From positions 1 to 27,138 of the forward strand of contig CAZSTX010000025.1 of NCBI GenBank assembly GCA_964610025.1: a stretch of DNA of 27,138 nucleotides. Reading direction: 5' to 3'. The translations under genes and the position numbers were made by a program. This document shows positions 16,547-23,706 of the stretch, piece after piece (positions within the stretch are counted from its first letter, which is position 1; the number at the start of each line of letters is the position of its first letter). The notes beneath the pieces were generated by a model. That model searched no databases. It was not told the origin of the DNA and saw nothing but the letters and a program-made list of their open reading frames with translations. The stretch comes from UBA5266 sp964610025 (GTDB taxonomy: Bacteria; Bacteroidota; Bacteroidia; Bacteroidales; WCHB1-69).

Positions 16547-18271
16547 TTATAATAATACGTCTCTTTTAATATAGTGTGTGTGTAAAAGCTCATGGCTCTT
16601 ATGACTAAGAGGTTGCCCAAAATAGTTTTCGTAAAGTTCGATGATTCCTGGGTTTTTATGAGAAACTTTTATGCTTTCGTGATCATCTATTGCATACAAT
16701 GATTCCATACGTGATAATATTACCGACACGTCGCTTCCTATTATCTGTCCACCTCCGGCAATACAACCACCAGGACATGTCATTACTTCGATGAAATGAA
16801 TATCATTTCTTCCATTTCTTATTTCATCTAATAATTTAGCTGCATTAGCAAGCCCGCTTACAACAGCAACTCCTATTTCGAGATCATTGATTTTAATTTT
16901 GGTTTCTTTTCTACCCTTTAATCCTCTTACAGCTTTTACTTTTAAATCTAAGAGTTCGTTGCCCGTTAATTTTTTATATGCTGTTCTTATAGCTGCTTCC
17001 ATTACTCCACCGGTTGCACCAAATATTTTACCAGCAGAACTTCTAATGCCAAGTGGCGAGTCTGCTACTTCTGGTGTAATTGCTTTTAAATCGATACCGT
17101 TTAATTTTATCAACTCAACAAGCTCACGTGTAGTAATTGCTATATCAACGTCTTTTACGCCATTACGCCCCATTGTATCGCGTTGCATTTCAAATTTCTT
17201 TGCAGTACAAGGCATAATAGAAACAGAAATTATATCTTCAGGTTTAAGATTTACTGTTTCTGCAAAATAACTTTTAATAACAGCACCCATCATCTGTTGA
17301 GGTGATTTACAACTTGATAGATTAGGTAAGAAATCGGTTGCAAACTCTTCTGCATATTTAATCCAAGCTGGGCAGCAGCTGGTAAACATTGGCAAAGGTT
17401 TGTTTTCGACTACTCTTTCTATTAATTCTGAAGCTTCTTCCATAATTGTAAGGTCGGCTCCAAAAGTAGTATCAAAAACATATTTAAATCCCATCTGACG
17501 AAGTGCAGCATTTAACAAGCCATTAATGTCTGTTCCAGGAGGCATTCCAAACTCTTCAGAAAAAGACACAGTAATAGAAGGTGCGTATTGAACTACAGCT
17601 ACTTTATCTTTTATTTGCAATATATCTTGCACTAAATGGGTTTGATTTTTTTCGGTTAATGCACCTGTTGGACATACCATAATACATTGTCCGCAATTAA
17701 CACAACTTGACGTATTAAGTCCTTTTTGCATAGTAGTACCAATTAGCGATTTGCTTCCTCTATTGATATACTCTATAGCAGACACTGCCATTACTTCTTC
17801 GCATACGCGAACGCAACGTCCACAAAGGATACATTTTTCGGGATCACGTACAATACTTGTACCAGCATGGTCAAGTTTGAAACTATTCTTTTTACCGCTA
17901 ATTTTTCTTTCAATAACGTGATATTCTTTTGATAAACTTTGCAATTCACAATTATTGTTTCTTATACAATACAGACAATCGTCTGGATGGTTAGATAATA
18001 AGAGTTCTATAATTGTTTTTCTTGACTCAATAACTCTTGGTGAGTTTGTTAATATTTTCATTCCATCGGCTACTGGGAAAGAGCAAGAACTAACTAATTT
18101 TTGACTTCCTACTAATTCCACTACACAAAGCCTACAAGCTCCTGTTGGGATAAAATCTTTCATATGACAAAGAGTGGGTACTCTTATAGCATTTCTATTT
18201 AAAACTGTCAATATGGTTTCGCCTTCAAAAGCTTCTAATTTTTTTCCGTTTACTTCTATTTGAATACTCAT
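16547..18271 (-). CDS. hydA: [FeFe]-hydrogenase catalytic subunit, canonical
   Basis: A 574-residue group A [FeFe]-hydrogenase subunit of a trimeric NAD/ferredoxin-type enzyme. The N-terminal [2Fe-2S] domain (CHMKDFIPTGACRLC plus a later Cys), His-ligated cluster HPDDCLYCIRNNNC and ferredoxin motifs CILCGRCVRVC and CVNCGQCIMVC precede the H-domain. All three H-cluster motifs are canonical: TSCCPAW with Cys299 and Cys300 (the same numbers as in CpI), MPCTAKKFE and EVMTCPGGCIAGGGQ. It follows hydB by 12 nt and precedes the sensor kinase by 21 nt. With hydC and hydB it forms a complete HydABC set, expected to oxidise NADH and reduced ferredoxin while releasing H2, or the reverse. Bifurcation is inferred from subunit make-up. 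Confidence 0.95.
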   Translation of the reverse strand: MSIQIEVNGKKLEAFEGETILTVLNRNAIRVPTLCHMKDFIPTGACRLCVVELVGSQKLVSSCSFPVADGMKILTNSPRVIESRKTIIELLLSNHPDDCLYCIRNNNCELQSLSKEYHVIERKISGKKNSFKLDHAGTSIVRDPEKCILCGRCVRVCEEVMAVSAIEYINRGSKSLIGTTMQKGLNTSSCVNCGQCIMVCPTGALTEKNQTHLVQDILQIKDKVAVVQYAPSITVSFSEEFGMPPGTDINGLLNAALRQMGFKYVFDTTFGADLTIMEEASELIERVVENKPLPMFTSCCPAWIKYAEEFATDFLPNLSSCKSPQQMMGAVIKSYFAETVNLKPEDIISVSIMPCTAKKFEMQRDTMGRNGVKDVDIAITTRELVELIKLNGIDLKAITPEVADSPLGIRSSAGKIFGATGGVMEAAIRTAYKKLTGNELLDLKVKAVRGLKGRKETKIKINDLEIGVAVVSGLANAAKLLDEIRNGRNDIHFIEVMTCPGGCIAGGGQIIGSDVSVILSRMESLYAIDDHESIKVSHKNPGIIELYENYFGQPLSHKSHELLHTHYIKRDVLL

Positions 18272-18283
18272 ATTTTTTTTAAA

Positions 18284-20209
18284 TTATATCATTTCTATTG
18301 CATTAAACTTACAAGTCTCCATACAGACACCACAACCGATACATTTCTCTTCAATAATAAAATGAGGAGCTTTTACTGTACCAATAATAGCATCTACGGG
18401 ACATTTTTTAGCACAAAGTGTACAACCTGTACACGCATCTGTGATAATTTTATATTTTCTTAACTCTGTACAAATTCTTGTTGCACATTTTCTTTCAAAA
18501 ATATGCTCTTCATATTCTTCTCTAAACCATTTGAGTGTACTTAGAATTGGATTAGGAGCAGATTGTCCTAAAGCACATAGAGAAGTATCTTTAATAACAG
18601 TAGCTAATTTTTCTAACTGCATAATTCCTTTCATACGCTCTAAAGATGCTTTTTCGCTATGTACTGGTTTGGAAGTAATACTTTCAAGTATTTCTAACAT
18701 ACGTCGTGTACCTTCTCTACATGGAATACATTTTCCACAGCTTTCGCGTTGGATAAAATCCATAAAGAATTTAGCTACGTCAACCATACAATTATCTTCA
18801 TCCATTACTACTAAACCACCTGAACCCATCATCGCACCTAATTTAATGAGCGATTCGTATTCAATTGGGGTATCTAAATTTTGTTCAGTAATACATCCAC
18901 CTGAGGGACCTCCTATTTGTACAGCTTTAAATTTCTTTCCATTAGCTATTCCGCCAGCTATATCATAGATAATTGTTCTAATGGTTGTTCCCATTGGAAT
19001 TTCGACTAATCCTGTATAAACTATTTTTCCTGAAAGAGCAAAAACTTTTGTTCCTTTCGATGCTTCTGTTCCTATAGCATTGAACCAATCAGCTCCTTTT
19101 CCTACAATGTCTGCTACATTGGCTAATGTTTCTACATTATTGATAATAGTTGGTTTGCCAAAAAGACCGCTTACAGCTGGGAATGGTGGGCGTGGACGTG
19201 GCATACCTCTAAAGCCTTCGATACTATTTATCAAAGCTGTTTCTTCGCCACAAACAAATGCTCCTGCACCCATTTTTATTTTTAACTCAAAGCCAAAATC
19301 GGTACCAAATATATTATTGCCTAATATACCATATTGTTTAGCTTGTTCAATAGCTATTTTTAATCTATCTATTGCAAGCGGATATTCTGCTCTTATATAT
19401 ATGTAGCCTACAGATGCACCGATAGCGTAAGCTCCTATTGCCATGCCTTCTATTAAACGATGTGGGTCACCTTCGATTATGGCTCTATCCATAAAAGCAC
19501 CTGGGTCGCCTTCGTCAGCATTGCACACCAAATATTTTTGGTCGCTTTCTTGCTGATTAGCGATTTTCCATTTTCTTCCTGTGGGAAAACCACCACCACC
19601 TCTTCCTCGAAGTCCGCTTTTGTCGATAATATCGCATACTTCTGCTCCTGAGTGTGATTTTAGCATTTTATAAAAACTTGCATAGCCGCCAAAAGCAATG
19701 TATTCTTCTATGCTTTCTGGGTTGATTAGTCCGCAACTTTTTAAAACTACTCTTTTTTGTTTTGCAAAAAATGAATGTTCAAAAAAATCAGGAATACCAT
19801 TCCATTTTTCAGAATCGCCCATTTGAATTTGACCAAGAACATCATTTTTATTAATGTTAGAAGAGAAGGCTTGGTCTAATATACTATCTACCTTATCGCT
19901 TGTAACTCTATGAAAAGCAATTCTATTCTTACCGGGGAGTTGTACATCAACGATGGGTTCAACAGCACATAAGCCTATACATCCTACTTCCATTATGTCT
20001 GCAGTTAAATTTTTATTTTTCAAATAATTTTTAATTGCGTCAATAGTATCGGATGCTCCTGCTCCTAAACCACAAGTACCAGCACCAACATATATAATTG
20101 GGGTTTCAATTTTTTCTCTTTTTATGATGCCATATTGTGATGCTAAGTCAGCATTTTTTTCACCTTTAACAAGGTCTAATAACATTTTTTGTCTTTTATC
20201 TGTACTCAT
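18284..20209 (-). CDS. hydB: HydB flavoprotein subunit, full length
   Basis: A 641-residue FMN/NAD(H) subunit of the trimeric hydrogenase. Residues 35-110 are a thioredoxin-like ferredoxin domain with Cys46, Cys77 and Cys81; the usual fourth ligand is not obvious. The NuoF core has GRGGGGFPTG (202-211), NADEGDPGAFMDR and GAFVCGEETALINSIEG. Its [4Fe-4S] site is SCGKCIPC with a later Cys in LCALGQS. The C-terminus carries two [4Fe-4S] motifs, CTGCTLCAKKC and CIGCGVCMETC, the likely ferredoxin contact. Length and domain order match HydB of electron-bifurcating hydrogenases. The ATG at 20209 lies two nucleotides after the hydC stop, so the two genes are tightly coupled. Confidence 0.95.
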   Translation of the reverse strand: MSTDKRQKMLLDLVKGEKNADLASQYGIIKREKIETPIIYVGAGTCGLGAGASDTIDAIKNYLKNKNLTADIMEVGCIGLCAVEPIVDVQLPGKNRIAFHRVTSDKVDSILDQAFSSNINKNDVLGQIQMGDSEKWNGIPDFFEHSFFAKQKRVVLKSCGLINPESIEEYIAFGGYASFYKMLKSHSGAEVCDIIDKSGLRGRGGGGFPTGRKWKIANQQESDQKYLVCNADEGDPGAFMDRAIIEGDPHRLIEGMAIGAYAIGASVGYIYIRAEYPLAIDRLKIAIEQAKQYGILGNNIFGTDFGFELKIKMGAGAFVCGEETALINSIEGFRGMPRPRPPFPAVSGLFGKPTIINNVETLANVADIVGKGADWFNAIGTEASKGTKVFALSGKIVYTGLVEIPMGTTIRTIIYDIAGGIANGKKFKAVQIGGPSGGCITEQNLDTPIEYESLIKLGAMMGSGGLVVMDEDNCMVDVAKFFMDFIQRESCGKCIPCREGTRRMLEILESITSKPVHSEKASLERMKGIMQLEKLATVIKDTSLCALGQSAPNPILSTLKWFREEYEEHIFERKCATRICTELRKYKIITDACTGCTLCAKKCPVDAIIGTVKAPHFIIEEKCIGCGVCMETCKFNAIEMI

Positions 20210-20211
20210 AA

Positions 20212-20676
20212 TTATTCTTCTTTTTTTCGATAGGATTCAACAATTTCTTTAATACTATTAGCAGTTACTTTGGCATGAAAAGCTCCATTAATATTGATAA
20301 CGGGTGCTAAACCACATGCGCCAATACATGCTACAATTTCAATACTAAACAAGCCATCGCGAGTTGTTTGTCCTGCTTTTATTTTCAGCACTTTTTCTAA
20401 CTCTTGAAGAACAGTTGCAGAACCTAACACATGGCAAGCCGTTCCTCTACATACCATTATATGGTATTTGCCGACAGGCTCAAAGCGGAATTGATTGTAA
20501 AAGGTTGCAACACCATAAATTTTACTCGTAGGTATTTTGAGTGTTTTGCCTGTTTTAACAATGGCTTCTTCTGATAAGTACCCCTCGTTTTCTTGAATAT
20601 CTTGGAGGAGTGATATCAAAGAATCCCTGTTGCAATTGTCATATTTTTCTAATATGCTCTCTATTGATTTTCTCAT
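20212..20676 (-). CDS. hydC: HydC/NuoE [2Fe-2S] subunit
   Basis: A 154-residue thioredoxin-fold subunit that passes electrons between the NADH flavin subunit and the hydrogenase. All four cluster ligands are present as C-x4-C and C-x3-C: Cys76 and Cys81 in VCRGTACHV, Cys117 and Cys121 in ACIGACGLAP. I chose the ATG at 20676 (MRKSIESILEKY), where family similarity begins. The frame is open to a TTG at 20766, but that extension is lysine-rich, unlike the family, and would start inside a 14-bp palindrome. It is the first structural gene of the hydrogenase, downstream of a receiver gene, and is tightly linked to hydB. Confidence 0.93.
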   Translation of the reverse strand: MRKSIESILEKYDNCNRDSLISLLQDIQENEGYLSEEAIVKTGKTLKIPTSKIYGVATFYNQFRFEPVGKYHIMVCRGTACHVLGSATVLQELEKVLKIKAGQTTRDGLFSIEIVACIGACGLAPVININGAFHAKVTANSIKEIVESYRKKEE

Positions 20677-20748
20677 TTCTTTGAAGTGATTTTTATATTG
20701 ATAAATTATTTTTTTTATTTTTTTTTTAACGTTTTCGCAATACTTTAG

Positions 20749-20787
20749 CTTTTTATATACAAGCAAATTTTATTTGTATATAAAAAG
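20749..20787. repeat. 14-bp perfect inverted repeat between the receiver gene and hydC
   Basis: CTTTTTATATACAA (20749-20762) and TTGTATATAAAAAG (20774-20787) are perfectly complementary around an 11-nt spacer. In the minus-strand transcript it would form a stable hairpin between the receiver stop and hydC. No T-run follows on that strand, so it is not a standard terminator. It may stabilise or process the mRNA, or be an operator. Confidence 0.6.
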
Positions 20788-20816
20788 TTTTATTAAATAA
20801 CAAACTAAATTATTAA

Positions 20817-21314
20817 TTATAAATTCAAAATCCGTTGTATTTCATTTAGAATTTTTTTTCCTTCAACTGGCTTTCTAACAAAGCCATTGACAGGAAACCA
20901 TATTGACTTTCCCTCTTCTGAAAGATAATCAATTCCTGCTTTTCCAGTATTAATATCTTTCACTAAAAGGACATGTAAATCTTTAAATCCTGGATTTTGA
21001 CGAAATTCGTGAGCCATAGCTTGTACGTCAGCTCGCGTAGTTGTTAAAACATCTATTGATGTTTGCATTAAAAATGGAAGATCTTTCAATTCTGGATCTT
21101 CGGTAATTTCTTTAGCCAATTCAAAGCCTTCATAGTGTGTTGTCATCATAACGTCTAAAATAGCAAGGTCTGGTTTTTCTTCTTTAATCTTTTTCATACC
21201 TTCTATTTTATTACTAGCCGACACAACTTTATAGCCTTCTTTTTTCAAAATAGTTTCAACGATAGTGATAACATCAATGTCATCATCAATTATTAAAATC
21301 TTTTTCGTTTTCAT
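20817..21314 (-). CDS. Response regulator receiver protein with inserted loop
   Basis: A 165-residue single-domain receiver. The acidic pocket IIDDDID, phosphoacceptor Asp54 in AILDVMM and Lys in GFVRKPV are present. Between the beta4 region (LPFLMQTSID) and the Lys-bearing strand there is an insertion of about 45 residues, including MAHEFRQNPGFKDLHVLLVK, which makes the protein longer than CheY. No DNA-binding or enzymatic output domain is present. It is the first gene of the minus-strand hydrogenase operon, behind a -7 box at 21373-21380. Being cotranscribed with the hydrogenase and the sensor kinase, it is probably a member of the same relay. The insertion could be a partner-binding surface. 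Confidence 0.86.
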   Translation of the reverse strand: MKTKKILIIDDDIDVITIVETILKKEGYKVVSASNKIEGMKKIKEEKPDLAILDVMMTTHYEGFELAKEITEDPELKDLPFLMQTSIDVLTTTRADVQAMAHEFRQNPGFKDLHVLLVKDINTGKAGIDYLSEEGKSIWFPVNGFVRKPVEGKKILNEIQRILNL

Positions 21315-21372
21315 ATTTTTATAACATTATATTAAGACATTTTAAATAAACTTTAAGTAGTTTTTTACTCTG

Positions 21373-21380
21373 CAAAAATA
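21373..21380 (-). promoter_or_regulatory. -7 box of the minus-strand hydrogenase/phosphorelay operon
   Basis: On the minus strand this reads TATTTTTG, matching TAnnTTTG, and would give a leader of about 50 nt before the receiver gene start at 21314. No TTTG -33 box is evident. It is the only good match upstream of the seven-gene run. Confidence 0.5.
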
Positions 21381-21598
21381 ACAAATATTTTGATATGAAT
21401 GTTAGTATTAGTAAATATTTTTTTTACAAATTATTTCTACAATAATACTATTATAAACAAGCTATTAGAAATATATATATTTTATTAAAGAAAGTTATTA
21501 ATTATTTTTATTTTTTTTGAAAGTTTTTTTTATCATTTTTAGATAAATTAAAGATATATTTTTAATGAAATTTTTATTTTTTCAATTAAAAATAATGC
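21381..21598. other. AT-rich spacer between divergent operons
   Basis: About 220 nt of very AT-rich DNA between the minus-strand hydrogenase operon promoter and the mgtE promoter. No gene, hairpin of note or recognisable operator was seen. Confidence 0.5.
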
Positions 21599-21606
21599 TA
21601 CTTTTG
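21599..21606 (+). promoter_or_regulatory. -7 box of mgtE
   Basis: TACTTTTG matches TAnnTTTG. Transcription would start near 21612, giving a leader of about 110 nt that includes the short ORF at 21633 and the hairpins at 21668-21720. Confidence 0.55.
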
Positions 21607-21632
21607 CAGCGTAAAAAAAATAAGAATTATAA

Positions 21633-21662
21633 ATGGACGAAGACCCTTGTCATAAGTATTAA
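21633..21662 (+). CDS. Putative nine-codon leader peptide of mgtE (MDEDPCHKY)
   Basis: ATG at 21633 is followed by eight codons and a TAA at 21660-21662, encoding M-D-E-D-P-C-H-K-Y. The start is in an A-rich context about 20 nt after the predicted transcription start. Asp-Glu-Asp-Pro at the N-terminus is the type of nascent chain known to destabilise translating ribosomes when Mg2+ is low, as in the enterobacterial MgtL leader (MEPDP). The stop codon lies 5 nt before the first arm of a hairpin that competes with an anti-Shine-Dalgarno stem. Function as a sensor is inferred; such a short ORF can occur by chance. Confidence 0.4.
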   Translation: MDEDPCHKY

Positions 21663-21667
21663 CAACA

Positions 21668-21720
21668 CTATAAGGAATACCAATGTTTCCTTATAGAAAT
21701 TAAATTATTAAGGAGACATT
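21668..21720 (+). promoter_or_regulatory. mgtE leader switch: two mutually exclusive hairpins
   Basis: Stem A is a perfect 10-bp pairing of CTATAAGGAA (21668-21677) with TTCCTTATAG (21687-21696). Stem B is a 12-bp pairing of AATGTTTCCTTA (21682-21693) with TAAGGAGACATT (21709-21720), with one G-U pair, and covers the whole mgtE Shine-Dalgarno AAGGAG (21710-21715). Both use TTCCTTA (21687-21693), so only one can form. Stem A leaves the ribosome binding site free; stem B hides it. A ribosome finishing the leader ORF would cover the first arm of stem A and favour stem B. A strong Shine-Dalgarno is uncommon in this phylum, which makes its sequestration more telling. Confidence 0.55.
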
Positions 21721-21723
21721 AGT

Positions 21724-23064
21724 ATGATTGAATTCAAAAAAAAAGTTCAATTGCTTTCTGATGAAAAAAACTGGAAAGACTTAAAACAAATTCTCAACAA
21801 TTTAGACTCTATTCAAATTGCCGAATTATTAGAAGATATTTCTGATAACGAAGAAATCATTATTTTTCGCCTGCTTGCCAGAAGTCAAGCTAAAGAAGTG
21901 TTTCAACTTTTAAGCCACGACAAACAAGAGCAAATTATTGAAGGATTAGCACACAATGTAAAAACCTTATCTAATCTTCTCAACGACTTAGAACCTGACG
22001 ATAGAACTGCTTTTTTTGAAGAATTACCAGGTAAGGTTACACATCGTTTAATGCAACTTCTTTCGCCAGAAGAAAGAAACATTACGACCCAACTGCTGGG
22101 ATATCCCGAAGACAGTATCGGGCGACTAATGACACCTGAATATGTAGCCATAAAAACAAACAATACTGTTGAGCAAGCATTTAAACATATAAGAAAATAC
22201 GGAAAAGATTCGGAGACGCTCAATGTTATATATATCGTTAATAATGAATGGAAACTTATAGACGACATAAGAATCAAAGAACTTATACTTGCTTCTCCTC
22301 AACAAAAAATAGAAGAACTTATAGACCGAAAATTTATATCGCTTCATGTAATGGACGACCAAGAAACAGCAATTAAAACCTTTAGAGACTACGACAGAGT
22401 GGCTTTGCCTGTGGTTAGTCAAGATGGGATTTTATTAGGAATAGTAACCATTGACGACATTATGGATGTAGCTGAAGAAGAATCGACAGAAGACTTTCAT
22501 AAGTTTGGGTCTGTTCAATCTGCTATTACCAATCCTTTAAAAGAGAGGATTTTAAGTTTATATAAAAATCGAATAATATGGTTAGTAGCCTTAGTATTTA
22601 TGAATATATTTTCAGGAGCTGCTATCTCAAAATTCGACGACATTATTAAATCGACGGTTTCTTTAGTGTTTTTTCTCCCCTTATTAATAGATAGTGGTGG
22701 AAATGCTGGTTCGCAATCTGCAACTTTAATGATACGCTCGCTTGCCATTGGAGATATACAACTAAACGATTGGTATAAATTAATAAGCAAAGAGCTACTC
22801 GTCTCATTACTCTTAGGAATCACCATGGCATTAGCTGCTTCTTTAATTGCAAGTGTAAGAGCGCCTGATATTATTCTTATAGTAGCCATATCAATAACAC
22901 TTACTGTAGTAGTAGGCAGCTTAATAGGGTTATTGCTCCCTTTTATTTTTACAAAACTCAAACTCGACCCTGCCACAGCAAGCGCCCCTCTTATCACTTC
23001 TATTGCTGATATTTGTGGCGTTTTAATTTATTTTTCGACAGCTAGCTATCTTCTAAAATTATAA
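21724..23064 (+). CDS. mgtE: Magnesium transporter MgtE
   Basis: A 446-residue Mg2+-gated Mg2+ channel/transporter of the inner membrane. Residues 1-125 form the superhelical N domain, 130-255 the paired CBS domains (RLMTPEYVAIK; VVSQDGILLGIVTIDDIMDV), followed by the plug helix and five transmembrane helices from about 280. The pore signature PLITSIADICG near the C-terminus includes the conserved pore Asp (Asp429, matching Thermus MgtE Asp432). Length is typical. The start ATG at 21724 lies 8 nt after a strong AAGGAG. Two layers of Mg2+ control are likely: the CBS/N-domain gate in the protein and, as inferred, the leader switch upstream. Confidence 0.95.
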   Translation: MIEFKKKVQLLSDEKNWKDLKQILNNLDSIQIAELLEDISDNEEIIIFRLLARSQAKEVFQLLSHDKQEQIIEGLAHNVKTLSNLLNDLEPDDRTAFFEELPGKVTHRLMQLLSPEERNITTQLLGYPEDSIGRLMTPEYVAIKTNNTVEQAFKHIRKYGKDSETLNVIYIVNNEWKLIDDIRIKELILASPQQKIEELIDRKFISLHVMDDQETAIKTFRDYDRVALPVVSQDGILLGIVTIDDIMDVAEEESTEDFHKFGSVQSAITNPLKERILSLYKNRIIWLVALVFMNIFSGAAISKFDDIIKSTVSLVFFLPLLIDSGGNAGSQSATLMIRSLAIGDIQLNDWYKLISKELLVSLLLGITMALAASLIASVRAPDIILIVAISITLTVVVGSLIGLLLPFIFTKLKLDPATASAPLITSIADICGVLIYFSTASYLLKL

Positions 23065-23093
23065 ATAAATAACATTTCTTTGTTTATTTTTTA

Positions 23094-23101
23094 TATTTTT
23101 G
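23094..23101 (+). promoter_or_regulatory. -7 box before the Bfd-like gene
   Basis: TATTTTTG matches TAnnTTTG. A TTTG at 23079-23082 is too close for a normal -33 box. The leader would be about 70 nt. Confidence 0.4.
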
Positions 23102-23177
23102 CAAAAAAAAAGACTGTGTATTGCACCCTATAATGTCTTAAATAAAATATTATTATTTACATAAAATTAAAATCGAA

Positions 23178-23357
23178 ATGGAAGAAGATAAATTAATATG
23201 CACCTGTATGGAGGTTTATAAAAGCACTATTGTAAAAGCTATCAAAGAAAAAGGACTAAAAACCGTAGAAGAAGTAGGAGATGTTACGGATGCTGGAACA
23301 GGCTGCGGGCAATGTCAAGACGAAATTCAAGAAATTCTTGACGAAATTAATAAATAA
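23178..23357 (+). CDS. Bfd-like [2Fe-2S] ferredoxin, 59 residues
   Basis: A 59-residue protein formed almost entirely of a BFD-like [2Fe-2S] domain. The ligand pattern is C-x-C (Cys8, Cys10 in ICTCM) and C-x2-C (Cys43, Cys46 in GCGQCQ), separated by a helix with TIVKAIKEKGLKTVEEVGDVTDAG. This is the arrangement of bacterioferritin-associated ferredoxin and of the BFD modules fused to nitrite reductase and NifU-like proteins. Stand-alone forms are common in Bacteroidota. It may donate electrons in iron release or redox reactions; the partner is not visible. The gene stands alone, 113 nt after mgtE and 349 nt before cas13b. Confidence 0.85.
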   Translation: MEEDKLICTCMEVYKSTIVKAIKEKGLKTVEEVGDVTDAGTGCGQCQDEIQEILDEINK

Positions 23358-23706
23358 GGTCAATAGATTTTTCAGCTTTATTTTACAAAAACCTATATAC
23401 ATTTACACTAAGAAAAAATATTTTCTAAACTGCGTAAAATTATATAATTACAGCTAAACACAGGCATGTAACAGTTTGATTACGAGCAAAACGTAAATTA
23501 ATACTTATTGTCTATATTTTAGATATAAAATAAATTATTAAGCAAGCAAAGAATAAAATAGTAAATAATAAAGAAAAAAAAATAAAGCAATACAAGCTAA
23601 CCCAAAAAAAATTATTAGAAACTTAAAAATGTAAAAAAACAAGAAAAACTAAACATCTTTTTTACTATATTTGCATATTGAAATAATTTAAAAAAAAATA
23701 AATGCT
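23358..23706. other. Spacer between the Bfd-like gene and cas13b
   Basis: 349 nt of A-rich DNA with no gene. An AT-only 7-bp palindrome (TATTTTA-GATA-TAAAATA, 23515-23532) and the cas13b -7 box at 23666-23673 are the only structures noted. No csx27, csx28, cas1, cas2 or CRISPR-like repeat was seen here. Confidence 0.6.
23666..23673 (+). promoter_or_regulatory. -7 box of cas13b
   Basis: TATATTTG matches TAnnTTTG and gives a leader of about 27 nt to the ATG at 23707. This supports 23707, not an internal GTG, as the true cas13b start. Confidence 0.55.

Noticed and set aside
20677..20766. N-terminal extension of HydC from TTG 20766.
   Set aside because: It is a lysine-rich translation of AT-rich DNA without family similarity and would begin within the 14-bp palindrome.
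21683..21703. Second mini-ORF MFPYRN in the mgtE leader.
   Set aside because: It lies inside the pairing region with no ribosome binding site; the upstream MDEDP ORF explains the layout better. It cannot be fully excluded.
21612..21723. M-box (ykoK) riboswitch in the mgtE leader.
   Set aside because: The leader is too short and lacks the conserved M-box core; only the two competing hairpins and a short ORF are present.
23515..23532. TATTTTA-GATA-TAAAATA palindrome upstream of cas13b as an operator or terminator.
   Set aside because: AT-only palindromes of this length are expected by chance in such AT-rich spacer, and it has no positional relation to a promoter.
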